Source of the DNA: Streptomyces sp. XY006
GTDB taxonomy: Bacteria > Actinomycetota > Actinomycetes > Streptomycetales > Streptomycetaceae
Direction: 5' to 3'
Assembly: GCF_002237655.1 (NCBI RefSeq)
Contig: NZ_NOKT01000007.1
Span: forward strand, 1 to 64,000
Length of the DNA stretch: 64,000 bases
Shown: positions 34,001 to 42,011 of the stretch, in pieces
How positions within the stretch are numbered: the stretch's first letter is position 1
How the letters are laid out: every line of letters starts with the position of its first letter
Position numbers and translations under genes: made by a program
The notes under the pieces: model-generated
Told to the model about the DNA's origin: nothing
What the model saw: only the letters and a program-made list of their open reading frames with translations
Databases searched by the model: none

Positions 34001-34228
34001 GAAGTGGAACGGGTCGGTATCGACGACGACTTCTTCGACATCGGCGGCAACTCGCTGCGGGCGATCCGCCTCGTCGGCCTGATCCGCGCCGAACTGAACC
34101 AGGAGGTGTCCATCCGCAAACTGTTCGCGGCGCGCACCATCGCCGGTCTTTCGGACCTCTGGGGAGACGTGGCCCCGTCGAGCCGGCCCGCTCTGCGCAG
34201 GAGGACCAAGGACGGCCGGATGCTGTGA
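31022..34228 (+). CDS. NRPS C-A*-PCP with degenerate adenylation domain
   Basis: 1068 aa from the GTG at 31022 (GAGGGG 9 bases upstream); the ATG at 30995 has no RBS. The condensation domain keeps HHxxxDG (YHHLVSDGYG, second His residue 134). The A domain (about residues 475-970) has lost core motifs: the A3 P-loop (SGSTGxPKG) is a Gly/Pro run without Lys, the YGPTE block is HGPVE, YRTGD is YRTGH, and the A10 Lys is Arg (ADGRTDR). It should not make an aminoacyl-AMP. The PCP is intact (DDDFFDIGGNSL, Ser1011). It is the last gene of the PKS operon, so it should condense the polyketide with the first residue, charged onto its PCP in trans. Confidence 0.93.
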   Translation: MRSFSASSAHKGMWLAQKMAPDMLNHALAMWEVDGELDTPVMDAAMLRVLQEAEVLRVGFVDDGGGLRMVPRELGDWRPFHLDLSGETDPEQAAREALARMVAQPYDLERDLLFRLGVVTLTPARSLVVISYHHLVSDGYGAGGLLSRRIAEVYTALVRGSQVPEPGHPWDVASYAALAEEYTASGKADDDAAFWREHLADAPPPAQVPGVPLSDARRARLSEPLSGADRWSEVAGAIGMVSRTLTVPRAEADAWTETAKSLGVWMSSLLTAAAAVFLRHRCDRPEFLLSLAVGNRAGAAGRTPGLAVNVVPLRMSVPLGASFARIADAVVDETYEVFGQTGCHYSDIQRACGTVLSGRGSFGAVLNVVDFVEQLRFGGLPARYFSATTGTFDELSIGFCTDGTPDSDLFLRLDAPADLYSRAELRAVGEDLLDHVRAVLAAPAQTPVGALAMLRGPERHRPQAAANEAGTPLPGLTVPELFDHQAARAPGAVAMVSGDTTVTYGELAERSGHLARALRGRHVGPETVVAVAVPRSVDLAVALLGVARAGGAYLPVDPAAPAQGGIAGAPGVLLTDAATAAALPADPDLTVLLLDELCAEAGDDGTGTALPPPYPDQLLAVLPGPGPDGSATEAAVTHRTMERFVLDRNWREGAGGTVLWHAPPTAGAAALDIWAPLLHGGRIVLAPPGELDADALPGLCETHGITTVRLTADAFSALAAHRPERLAGLREVWTGGDRVPPAAVRRVREACPDLTVVDVHGPVEAASFALRHPPAAEAPGDPAHAYGSPLDHTALHVLGPGLVPVPPGVAGELYLAGPGVARGRPGRPGQTAAQFVPCPFGPPGARMYRTGHRVRRDEEGRFAYVGRAGAQADVRGFRIEPAEVEEVLSEHPGLARVLAEVTPDGAGQRRLVAYVVPGGAAAPTVEELRAFAAGRLPEAMVPSVFVVLDRLPVTADGRTDRAALPEPPSDGDSYRAPRNHTERVLAGAFADVLEVERVGIDDDFFDIGGNSLRAIRLVGLIRAELNQEVSIRKLFAARTIAGLSDLWGDVAPSSRPALRRRTKDGRML

Positions 34229-34298
34229 GGCCGCGGGCGGACCGCCGCCCATTCCCCCTCGTGCTCCGGCCCGGGACAATGGGAGGAGACGACTTCGC

Positions 34299-34316
34299 TG
34301 TCCCGCCGACGGGACA
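34299..34316. promoter_or_regulatory. Cluster palindrome, copy C
   Basis: TGTCCCGCCGACGGGACA, in the 257-bp gap after the NRPS. It ends 169 bp before the N-hydroxylase start. A partial half-site (CCGGGACA) lies near 34271. Confidence 0.8.
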
Positions 34317-34485
34317 CACGCCGGCCGAGTCCGGCGCACGTGAAGGCCCCTCGCGCCGCATCGGGCCGGCGGCGCGACCGAGGGACGTCACAGCCCGCCC
34401 CACGTCGGTTCTTCTGGGCGCGGAAGATCACCGGTCGACGATGCGGACGGCGCATCGCGCAGCCATGCCAGCGGGAGAATCCTCT

Positions 34486-35835
34486 ATGACTCAGCGTGAA
34501 CACCCCATCTACGACGTGGTCGGCATCGGGTTCGGTCCGTCCAACCTGTCGCTCGCCATCGCCCTGCGGGAACACTGGACGAGCGGCCAGGAGGGGGAGG
34601 TCAGCGCTCTGTTCCTGGAGCGGCAGTCCTCCTTCGGCTGGCACCGCAACATGCTGCTGCCGTCGGCGACCATGCAGATCTCCTTCCTCAAGGACCTGGT
34701 CACTTTCCGTAATCCGACGTCGAGTTACAGCTTCGTCGCGTTCCTGCACGCGTCGGGGCGGCTCCCGCAGTTCGTCAACAACCAGGACTTCTTCCCCACA
34801 CGCGAGGAGTTCCACCAGTACCTGGAGTGGGCACAGGACCGTGTCGCCGACCGGGTCCGGTACGGCTCGGAGGTGACGTCGATCCGGCTCGTCCCGGGCG
34901 ACACCCCGGAGGCGGACCGCCTGCGGCTGGAGATCGCGGACGGGGGGCACCGGGCCGGGCGCGTGATCGACACGCGGAACGTGGTGGTCTCCACGGGCCT
35001 GGTCCCGAGCATGCCCGAGGGGGCCGAACGGGACGAACGCGTATGGCACAGTTCCGAGTTCCTGGACAAGTACCGCCGGATGGATCCGTCGGCGCTGCGG
35101 CGGGTGGCGGTGGTCGGTGCGGGCCAGAGCGCAGCCGAGATCACACGGTTCCTCCACGACGAGCTTCCGCACGCCGAGGTGTACTCGGTCATCCCCTCCT
35201 ACGGGTACTCCGTCGCGGACGACACCCCCTTCGCGAACCAGATCTTCGACCCCGGCGCCGTCGACGACTACTACTTCGGCACCGACCAGACCCGTGAGGC
35301 GTTCTGGCGCTACCACCGCAACACCAACTACTCGGTCGTCGACGACGAGGTGATCCGCGACCTGTACCGCAGGGCGTACGACGGCGAGGTACGCGGAAGC
35401 AAGCGGCTGCAGTTCCTGAACCTGACGCGGGTCACCGGCGTCAAGCGTGTGGGCGCCGAGACGCGCGTCTCCCTCCAGGTGGGACCCGACGCCGAGGTGC
35501 GTGAACTCGACTGCGACGCGCTCGTCTGCGCGACGGGGTACAAGGGGATGGAGCCCACCGGCCTGCTCGGCGAGCTCGACCGCTACTGCGTGCGCGACGG
35601 TGACGGCCGCTACCGGGTCGAGCGGGACTACCGTGTCGTCACCGACCCGGAGTTGCGGTGCGGCATCTATCTGCAGGGCGGCACCGAGCACAGTCACGGC
35701 CTGACGTCCTCGCTGCTGTCGAACATCGCCGTCCGCAGCGGCGAGATCGCTGATTCGATCGTCGCCCGGCGTGCCGGGCGGATCGCCGGAAGTCCGGTCA
35801 CCGTTCCCGCCGAGGTCGGTGGCGACTTCCTCTGA
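34486..35835 (+). CDS. L-ornithine N5- (or L-lysine N6-) monooxygenase
   Basis: 449 aa, flavin N-hydroxylating monooxygenase of the SidA/PvdA/KtzI family. FAD-binding GIGFGPSNLSLA near residues 13-24, substrate and cofactor segments such as MQISFLKDLVTFRNPTS, NADPH-binding VVGAGQSAAEI around residue 210, and the C-terminal CATGYK block. The ATG at 34486 follows GGGAGA; longer frames run back into the NRPS gene. With the piperazate synthase at 42,948 it should convert ornithine to N5-hydroxyornithine, the piperazate precursor. It could alternatively serve a hydroxamate, but no siderophore genes are nearby. Cotranscribed with the following thioesterase. Confidence 0.95.
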   Translation: MTQREHPIYDVVGIGFGPSNLSLAIALREHWTSGQEGEVSALFLERQSSFGWHRNMLLPSATMQISFLKDLVTFRNPTSSYSFVAFLHASGRLPQFVNNQDFFPTREEFHQYLEWAQDRVADRVRYGSEVTSIRLVPGDTPEADRLRLEIADGGHRAGRVIDTRNVVVSTGLVPSMPEGAERDERVWHSSEFLDKYRRMDPSALRRVAVVGAGQSAAEITRFLHDELPHAEVYSVIPSYGYSVADDTPFANQIFDPGAVDDYYFGTDQTREAFWRYHRNTNYSVVDDEVIRDLYRRAYDGEVRGSKRLQFLNLTRVTGVKRVGAETRVSLQVGPDAEVRELDCDALVCATGYKGMEPTGLLGELDRYCVRDGDGRYRVERDYRVVTDPELRCGIYLQGGTEHSHGLTSSLLSNIAVRSGEIADSIVARRAGRIAGSPVTVPAEVGGDFL

Positions 35836-35861
35836 ACGCCCGACCGACGAGGGGAACGCCG

Positions 35862-36629
35862 ATGAGCAGCCTGGCCGAAGAACGGTGGATACGCCGCTTC
35901 CACGACGACGACGGGTGTGCGACGAAGCTCGTCTGCTTCCCGCACGCCGGCGGGTGGGCGAGCGCTTACGGTGGCTGGGCCGCGCGGCTGCCGTCCGATG
36001 TCGGCGTGTTCGCCGTGCGGTATCCGGGCCGCGAGGACCGGCTCGGCGATCCGTTCCCTCCCGGGCTGGAAGCCCTGGCGGACGAGGTGGTGGAGGCACT
36101 CGACGAGCTGTCGCGGCATCGGCTGGTGCTGTTCGGCCACAGCATGGGTGCCTCGGTGGCCCACGAGGTGGCAGTGCGCCTCCACGAGCTGGGACGCCCC
36201 CCGGCCGCGCTGTGCGTGTCCGGCAGGCGCCCGCCGCAGCTGCTGGACGGCCGGCGCCGCCTGTTCGGCACGGACGAGGAGATCGTCGCGGGGCTCCTGC
36301 GCTTCGACGAGAGCAGGGCCGCCGTCTTCGCGGAGCCGGAACTGCGCGAGGTCCTGATGCCGGCGATCCGCGCCGACTACCGGATGGTGGACGAGTACGC
36401 CGGAGGCGACCGTCCTCCGCTGGACTGCCCGGTGTACGGCTACACGGGCGAGGACGACTCCGAGGTGAGCCCGGAGCAGATGCACGGCTGGGCCGGTGTG
36501 ACCAAGGGCGCGTTCCGGCTCCTGGTCCTGCCCGGCGGGCACTTCTATCTCCGGGCCGAGGAGGCCGCCGTGCTGGCGGGTCTGAGGGACGCGCTCCGGC
36601 CTGTGAGGAATCTCGTGGAGAAGGCCTAG
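35862..36629 (+). CDS. Type II thioesterase
   Basis: 255 aa, canonical editing thioesterase: CFPHAGG, nucleophile GHSMG (Ser94), later Asp (GEDDSEV) and His (PGGHFYL). RBS GAGGGGAAC before the ATG; 26 bp after the N-hydroxylase and followed directly by a strong terminator. Unlike the 11,609 protein it has the usual Ser, so it is the more likely housekeeper of the PKS/NRPS line. Confidence 0.93.
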   Translation: MSSLAEERWIRRFHDDDGCATKLVCFPHAGGWASAYGGWAARLPSDVGVFAVRYPGREDRLGDPFPPGLEALADEVVEALDELSRHRLVLFGHSMGASVAHEVAVRLHELGRPPAALCVSGRRPPQLLDGRRRLFGTDEEIVAGLLRFDESRAAVFAEPELREVLMPAIRADYRMVDEYAGGDRPPLDCPVYGYTGEDDSEVSPEQMHGWAGVTKGAFRLLVLPGGHFYLRAEEAAVLAGLRDALRPVRNLVEKA

Positions 36630-36630
36630 A

Positions 36631-36674
36631 CGCGGGCCCCGGAGACCGGGGGATTTTTCTCTCCGGGGCCCGCG
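36631..36674 (+). terminator. Hairpin terminator
   Basis: Perfect 15-bp GC-rich arms around a 14-nt loop that contains TTTTT. It begins one base after the thioesterase stop codon. Confidence 0.88.
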
Positions 36675-36842
36675 CGTTACGGCACCGGGCCATGGTGGCG
36701 CGGTGGTGTCAGCATGGCACCTGTTTGGCTCCATGGCAAGCCCCGTCGTCGGGGGGTCGGGTGCGGGGTGCCCCTTCCGAGGTCGAAGACTCTCGCTTGA
36801 GCGGACCGGTAGCCGCGCCGCGACCAGGTCATTGGGCTGGAG

Positions 36843-36917
36843 TCGACGTCCTGGCGTCGATGTTGCGCCAGGGTGGCGCAATCCGGCGCTAGACGTGGCG
36901 CCAGATGATGTCATCAT
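36843..36917 (+). promoter_or_regulatory. Nested dyads upstream of the MmpL exporter
   Basis: Three inverted repeats in 75 bases: TCGACG/CGTCGA (36843-36860), a perfect TTGCGCCA-GGG-TGGCGCAA (36863-36881), and ATGATG-T-CATCAT (36905-36917), with scattered TGGCGCCA-like blocks. They look like operator sites for a TetR-type or similar repressor controlling the exporter. No such regulator is seen in the window. Confidence 0.55.
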
Positions 36918-36969
36918 GGCGCTGGTTCGGCGTGCCGCCGACCGTCCGCACTCACCGGAGTTGAATCCC

Positions 36970-39192
36970 TTGGCCACCTTGCTCTACCGCATCGGCCGCT
37001 TCGCCTTCCGGCGGCGAGGCCTCACCGTCCTGCTGTGGTTCCTCGTCCTCGGCGGTGTCGGCGCCGCCGCGTCGACCGCCCCGCCCCCGCCCGCCGACAC
37101 CTTCTCCATGCCGGGCACGGAGTCGCAGAAGGCCGTCGACCTGCTGAACGAGAAGTTCCCGGCCGCCGGTGCCGACGGAGCGTCGGCCCGGGTCGCGATC
37201 CGCGCGCCGGGCGGTGGGAAGGTCACCGATCCCGGTGTCAGGAAGAGCGTTGCCGCGCTCGTCGCCGACCTGGCCAAGGCCCCACAGGTGGCCGCCGCCA
37301 CCGACCCGTTCACGTCGGACGCCGTCAGCGAGGACGCCACCACCGCCTACACGGTCGTCACCTACGAGGTGAGCGCCCTGGAGGTGTCCGACAAGGCACA
37401 CGACGCCCTGCTCGAAGCCGCCGACGACGGCCGCGCGCGCGGGCTCACGGTCGAGATGGGCGGCGACGCCGTCCCCGTGGAGCAGGCGGCAGGCGGCACC
37501 GCCGAGAGCATCGGCGTCGCCGTCGCCGCCCTCATCCTGCTGGTGACCTTCGGTTCACTGGTCGCGGCGGGCATGCCCCTGCTCACCGCCGTCATGGGGG
37601 TCGGCATCGGCGTCAGTGCCATCGGCGCCCTCGGCAGCACGCTCGGCCTCTCCTCGACCAGCACCACCCTGGCCCTGATGATCGGGCTGGCCGTCGGCAT
37701 CGACTACGCCCTGTTCATCGTCTCCCGCTACCGCACCGAGCTGCTCGAGGGCCTGGACCGGGAGGAGGCCGCAGGGCGGGCGGTCGGTACGGCGGGCTCG
37801 GCCGTGGTCTTCGCCGGCCTCACCGTCATCGTCGCCCTGGCCGGCCTCGCCGTCGTCGACGTCCCGATGCTCACGAAGATGGGCCTCGCGGCGGCCGGCA
37901 CCGTCCTGATCGCCGTGCTGGTCGCGGTGACCTTCGTCCCCGCGCTGCTCGGCTTCGCCCCGGTCCGGGTGCTGCGCCGCGCCGATCGTCACCTGATCAC
38001 GGGCAAGCCGCTGTCCGAGCGCCGTCAGCGCAAGGCTGCCCGGGCAGCGGCCCGGCAGCGGCCGAACCTCGGTTCCCGCTGGGCGGGTTTCGTCCTGCGC
38101 CGCCCTCTCGTCGTCCTGCTGGTCGGCGTGGTCGGCCTCGGCGTCGTCGCCGTGCCCGCGACCCGCCTCGAACTCGGGCTGCCCGGTGAGGGCACGATGG
38201 CCCCCGACACCACCCAGCGCAAGGCCTACGACATGCTGTCGGAGTCCTTCGGCCCCGGTTTCAACGGCCCCCTGCTGGTCACCGTCGCGGCGGACGAGGC
38301 CCGCGGCGTCGGGAAGGACCTCGCCGCCGAGCTGTCCGGTGAACCCGGAGTGGCCGAGGTGGGCCCGGTCGTGCCGAACACTGCGGGCGACACCGCGATC
38401 ATCAGCGTCGTGCCGGAGGGGGGTCCCACGGACGACCGCACCCGGCGTCTGGTCGAGAAGTTGCGTGACGACCTGTCGGGCTTCGCGCGCACCCACGACG
38501 CCGAGATCCTGGTCGGCGGACAGACGGCCATGTTCCTGGACTTCTCCCGGACCCTCGACGACGCGCTGCTTCCGTACCTCGCGCTCGTGGTGGGACTCGC
38601 CTTCCTGCTGCTGGTCCTCGTCTTCCGCTCGTTCACCGTGCCGCTGAAGGCCGCTCTCGGTTTCCTGCTGTCGGTGTCCGCGGCGCTGGGTGCCGTCGTG
38701 GCGATCTTCCAGTGGGGTTGGTTCGCCGACATCGTCGGCGTGGACCAACCGGGCCCGATCATGAGCACGATGCCGATCATCATGATCGGAGTGGTGTTCG
38801 GACTCGCCATGGACTACGAGGTCTTCCTGGTGACCCGGATGCGCGAGGCCTTCGTCCATGGGGAGCCGACCCCGCAGGCAGTCGTCACCGGCTTCCGGCA
38901 CGGCGGCCGGGTGGTCGCCGCGGCAGCGCTCATCATGACCAGCGTCTTCTCCGGGTTCATCATGGAGGACAACGTCTTCGTGCGGATGATCGGCCTGGGG
39001 CTGGCGCTCGCGGTGCTCTTCGACGCCTTCGTCGTCCGCATGGCCATCGTCCCCGCCCTCTTCGCTCTCCTCGGCGACCGCGCCTGGTGGCTGCCGCGGT
39101 GGCTCGACCGCGCCCTGCCCGACATGGATGTGGAAGGGGAGAAGCTGTCGCATCGGCCCCCGGCCGCGCGGCGGGAGGTGCCGATCCCGTGA
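36970..39192 (+). CDS. MmpL-family RND transporter
   Basis: 740 aa from a TTG start (LLYRIGRFAFRRRG follows, the usual streptomycete beginning). An in-frame ATG at 36916 sits inside a palindrome, so I prefer the TTG. Architecture: one N-terminal membrane helix, a large extracytoplasmic domain (GTESQKAVDLL), a block of five helices containing GIDYALFIVSRYR, a second extracytoplasmic domain, and a second block with GLAMDYEVFLVTRMRE. The two GxxxDY motifs with Asp/Tyr are the proton-relay signature. Export of a hydrophobic metabolite, probably the cyclodepsipeptide, is inferred from position; it carries its own operator-like region rather than the cluster palindrome. Confidence 0.93.
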   Translation: MATLLYRIGRFAFRRRGLTVLLWFLVLGGVGAAASTAPPPPADTFSMPGTESQKAVDLLNEKFPAAGADGASARVAIRAPGGGKVTDPGVRKSVAALVADLAKAPQVAAATDPFTSDAVSEDATTAYTVVTYEVSALEVSDKAHDALLEAADDGRARGLTVEMGGDAVPVEQAAGGTAESIGVAVAALILLVTFGSLVAAGMPLLTAVMGVGIGVSAIGALGSTLGLSSTSTTLALMIGLAVGIDYALFIVSRYRTELLEGLDREEAAGRAVGTAGSAVVFAGLTVIVALAGLAVVDVPMLTKMGLAAAGTVLIAVLVAVTFVPALLGFAPVRVLRRADRHLITGKPLSERRQRKAARAAARQRPNLGSRWAGFVLRRPLVVLLVGVVGLGVVAVPATRLELGLPGEGTMAPDTTQRKAYDMLSESFGPGFNGPLLVTVAADEARGVGKDLAAELSGEPGVAEVGPVVPNTAGDTAIISVVPEGGPTDDRTRRLVEKLRDDLSGFARTHDAEILVGGQTAMFLDFSRTLDDALLPYLALVVGLAFLLLVLVFRSFTVPLKAALGFLLSVSAALGAVVAIFQWGWFADIVGVDQPGPIMSTMPIIMIGVVFGLAMDYEVFLVTRMREAFVHGEPTPQAVVTGFRHGGRVVAAAALIMTSVFSGFIMEDNVFVRMIGLGLALAVLFDAFVVRMAIVPALFALLGDRAWWLPRWLDRALPDMDVEGEKLSHRPPAARREVPIP

Positions 39193-39199
39193 CCGGCTC

Positions 39200-39228
39200 G
39201 CGCGGCGGCCGGACGCCGGCCGCCGCGC
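39200..39228. terminator. Bidirectional hairpin terminator
   Basis: 13-bp perfect GC arms with a 3-nt loop, filling the 38-bp gap between the converging MmpL gene and the transposase-like gene. Confidence 0.82.
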
Positions 39229-39230
39229 CG

Positions 39231-40424
39231 CTAGGGCAGCCGCAGCGCCGGCCTGCGATGCGGCGGCGTGGTGGCACCGTGCAGGCTGCGGAAGGTGTAC
39301 GCGGCGGAGATCAGCGCCATGTGGTGGTACCAGCCCGGAAACGAACGCCCCGCGAAATCCAGCAGTCCGAAGTCCTGTCTCAGGGCATCCAGCACGGCCG
39401 TGGTCCCACCGGTCAGCGCGGCGGTCTCCGCGACCGTGCCGGGGGAGTGATGGACCAGACTCGTCAGCCACAGGCGGCCCGTCGTGCCGGTGTCACCTCC
39501 GCCGGCGAAGAGCCGGTAGGGAGGGCCGGGCGAGTGCCCCGAGGAACTGCCCGGCAGGTGAACCAGCACCGAGGGCGGGCCACTCGTCCGCTGGGGCCCG
39601 TCGGGTGGGGCGAGGGTGTCTCCCTCAGGTCCCTGCCCGCGGAACAGACTCCGCGCACTGACCCGTTTCGGGGAGGCCTCGCCGGTGGGGACCACGGCCA
39701 GTTGCGGCGGCACCGCGACGATGACGTCCCGGCGCCGCATGGCGAGCCCGCGCACCAGGTACCCCACGTCGGGCTCGTTGCTCATGTCGGCGAGGACCAC
39801 GGCGGACGGCGAGTCCAGACGGGCCGACAGCCGGTCGACGAGCCGCAGCGCGTGTGCCCATACCGGCAGGTACTGCTCGGAGTCCGGAATGCGCGCGTCG
39901 TGGCGCCGCTCGGAGTTCTGTGTCCATGCCTGCGGCAGGTACAGGGACCAGTCGACGGGAATCTGCGCCGTGCCCACGTGGAGGAAGGAGCCCAGTCCCA
40001 GCTGGCAGTTGAGCGTACGGCCCGAGTGCAGATCGAACCGGCGGTGGACGCCCACCGACTTGTCACCCCTTTTGGGCAGGACGGTTCGGCCGATGGACCA
40101 CACTGCCCCGGGACACCGGCGCGCCGCCCAGAGAGTGATCTCCTCCATCACGTCGTCGAAGTTCCACGGGCTGAGGCTGACGAACTGACGCAACGACTGG
40201 ACGACGGACGGATCGCGGGATATTCCGGCGGCGATCCTGCGTACCGTCTTCTTGCCCGGTGTGGTGAGTAAGCCGCTCAGATAGGCGTGGGCGCACTTGC
40301 GTTGATCGATCCGGCGTAAGCTCTTGAAGATCGTCTTGCTGAAGTGTTCCAGCGTTGCATCTGAATCGTCGGTTTCCGCCGCATGACGTATTGGCGACGA
40401 AGGGTGCGATGGGGCCGTTTCCAT
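39231..40424 (-). CDS. IS701-type transposase relative without catalytic DDE residues
   Basis: 397 aa, full length for IS701-family transposases, with clear family blocks: LPKRGDKSVGVHRRF, LNCQLGLGSF, and GLLDFAGRSFPGWYHHMALISAAYTF. The catalytic segment normally reading IDDTGFPK is SIGRTVLPK, so the first acid is gone. The second acid may survive in VLADMSNE. The acid before the GL-F-GR block is not visible. No terminal inverted repeats flank it. Leu36 and Leu52 are TTA codons (complement of 40317-40319 and 40269-40271), so translation should depend on bldA tRNA. The start is the ATG at 40424 with GGGGGAG upstream. Likely a domesticated DNA-binding protein, perhaps a regulator; function is unknown. 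Confidence 0.85.
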   Translation of the reverse strand: METAPSHPSSPIRHAAETDDSDATLEHFSKTIFKSLRRIDQRKCAHAYLSGLLTTPGKKTVRRIAAGISRDPSVVQSLRQFVSLSPWNFDDVMEEITLWAARRCPGAVWSIGRTVLPKRGDKSVGVHRRFDLHSGRTLNCQLGLGSFLHVGTAQIPVDWSLYLPQAWTQNSERRHDARIPDSEQYLPVWAHALRLVDRLSARLDSPSAVVLADMSNEPDVGYLVRGLAMRRRDVIVAVPPQLAVVPTGEASPKRVSARSLFRGQGPEGDTLAPPDGPQRTSGPPSVLVHLPGSSSGHSPGPPYRLFAGGGDTGTTGRLWLTSLVHHSPGTVAETAALTGGTTAVLDALRQDFGLLDFAGRSFPGWYHHMALISAAYTFRSLHGATTPPHRRPALRLP

Positions 40425-41045
40425 TCGGCGACAACTCCCCCGAGTTTTCAGGCCATGTGAAGGTTGAGTGTAGGACGCGCTGCACAGTGGCGCCACTGTT
40501 GAGTCAGATGGCTTGATCTGGCACCTCGCATGGCGCGGAACCCGGGCATCGAGGGGTGCCGGACCGTTGGAGCCCTGCACCGCGTCACCGCCGTGGTGTC
40601 GGCGCACGCGCCCCCGACCCCTTGGCCATTGGGGTGGGGTCGCGGCCGTCGGCGGACCTCGACGCGACCTCGAAGTGCGTGTGACGGTGCATCAGATGCA
40701 GGTCGGAGGCGATGTGTTGGCCGAAGTGCGCCTCGTGCCTACCCCACATCACGCCATCCGTGGCCGCTGGGCGGAGTCAATAGAACGTTCGAACTCCGCA
40801 AAGTAGTACTCGATGGTGCCAAGATCCTTGAACTGGTGCCGCGGCTGGGATCTACTCAGGGCCGCAGCACGTCCCGCCTCCACCGAGAACCGGTCATCGT
40901 CGGCTTTTCTCGAGTCGACACCATTCAGTGGCGGAACGTGGCCGACGTTTGTTGTACGCGTGCCATGAACGACGCGAATGCTTCCACTGTCGAGGGACGC
41001 AATCGCGCGAAAACAGTCGGGGTAACAGCACGTCGATACGGGGGC
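40425..41045. promoter_or_regulatory. Divergent intergenic region, transposase-like / LmbU-type genes
   Basis: 621 bases with visibly lower GC than the neighbours and no convincing gene. It holds the 16-bp palindrome listed at 40484-40499 and must carry both promoters. No copy of the TGTCCCG-N4-CGGGACA site is found here. Confidence 0.5.
40484..40499. promoter_or_regulatory. 16-bp perfect palindrome, candidate operator
   Basis: ACAGTGGCGCCACTGT, 60 bp upstream of the start of the transposase-like gene. Position and symmetry suggest an operator, perhaps for autoregulation. Confidence 0.5.
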
Positions 41046-41732
41046 ATGATGGCGAATCAGGTCGAAGAATGCTCGGAACCCAAGACCGTCATATTCGGTA
41101 GAGCCGCGGGCGCTGCCTCGCACAGCCGCAGAGGCAGGGAGGCGGAGCAGCGGCGCGAGCAGGTGCTCACGACGAAGGTGGGGTTGCACATACCCGCCGG
41201 ACTCGCCTTCGCGGAGTGGGAAAACGCCGGACGTCAGCTCTCCGGGCTGCTCAACTCCTCGTCCTGGTGGCTGGGAGACTGGCTCGTATACGGCAAGGCC
41301 CACTATGCCGACCGCTACGAGCGAGGCATCCGGGCCGCCGGCCTCCAGTACCAGACGCTGCGCAACTACGCCTGGGTCTCCCGGCGGTTCGACCTGGAGC
41401 GGCGGCGGTCCGCCCTCAGCTTCCAGCATCACGCGGAGCTGGCCTCGCTGCCCGTCGACGAGCAGGAGACCTGGCTGGACCGCGCCGAACGAATGCAGTG
41501 GAGCACCAAGCAGCTGCGCAACGCCATCCGCAGCGAACGCCAGGGCTCCTCGCCGCAGCCGGACGTCGCGGCGACGACCCGCCGGCTCGCCGTGCCCGAC
41601 AACCGGCTCCAGTGGTGGCACAAGGCGGCGGTGCAGGCGGGCACCGAGCTGGAGGACTGGGTGATGGCCACGCTCGACGCGGCCGCCAGCCGGCTGCTTG
41701 AGGACCCCGGCCGGCGGCTGTCCCTGGAGTAG
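41046..41732 (+). CDS. LmbU-family cluster-situated regulator
   Basis: 228 aa. The conserved block LTTKVGLHIPAGL-F-WE-AGRQLSG, then SSWWLGDWLVYGKAHYADRY, LQYQTLRNYAWVSRRF and the helix-turn-helix-like HAELASLPVDEQETWLDRAE with WSTKQLRN, identify the LmbU/NovE/HmtD/HrmB family, whose members control antibiotic clusters. The start is the ATG at 41046 (GGGGG just upstream) or the adjacent ATG at 41049. It is the only recognisable pathway-specific regulator in the window, so it is the leading candidate to bind the five TGTCCCG-N4-CGGGACA sites. No TTA codon is seen here. Confidence 0.93.
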   Translation: MMANQVEECSEPKTVIFGRAAGAASHSRRGREAEQRREQVLTTKVGLHIPAGLAFAEWENAGRQLSGLLNSSSWWLGDWLVYGKAHYADRYERGIRAAGLQYQTLRNYAWVSRRFDLERRRSALSFQHHAELASLPVDEQETWLDRAERMQWSTKQLRNAIRSERQGSSPQPDVAATTRRLAVPDNRLQWWHKAAVQAGTELEDWVMATLDAAASRLLEDPGRRLSLE

Positions 41733-41777
41733 CGATGTGCCCCGAGCTGCGCCCCCCGCGGACCCGCTGTCTCGCGC

Positions 41778-41795
41778 TGTCCCGCCGACGGGACA
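41778..41795. promoter_or_regulatory. Cluster palindrome, copy D
   Basis: TGTCCCGCCGACGGGACA, identical to copy C. Symmetry extends outwards by GCGC on both sides, giving 11-bp arms (41774-41799). It lies between the LmbU-type gene and the dihydrolase gene, 216 bp before the latter. Confidence 0.82.
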
Positions 41796-42011
41796 GCGCG
41801 ATCCGCTCACGACGTGCCGTCCCGTCCTCCCCGTGTGGACGGGGCGCAGGCGTTTTCCCAGATAATCCGAGACGCGCTGAGAAGGAAAGTGCGTCCCCCG
41901 TCGAAAACGGATGGCCCGAGTGTCGCCGTATTCGAGGGCAATCACGCTCCCCAGGTCCTTCCGGTGCTGCTTCAATATGTCAGCCATTGCTGCAGGAAAG
42001 ACGGGAGCGAA

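Noticed and set aside
39231-40424. Active insertion sequence
   Set aside because: Catalytic acids are lost and no terminal inverted repeats or target duplications are seen. Listed as a domesticated relative instead.
40749-40850. A short minus-strand stretch reading FKDLGTIEYYFAEFERSID, which looks protein-like
   Set aside because: No start, RBS or family match was found. It may be a gene remnant, but I cannot support it.
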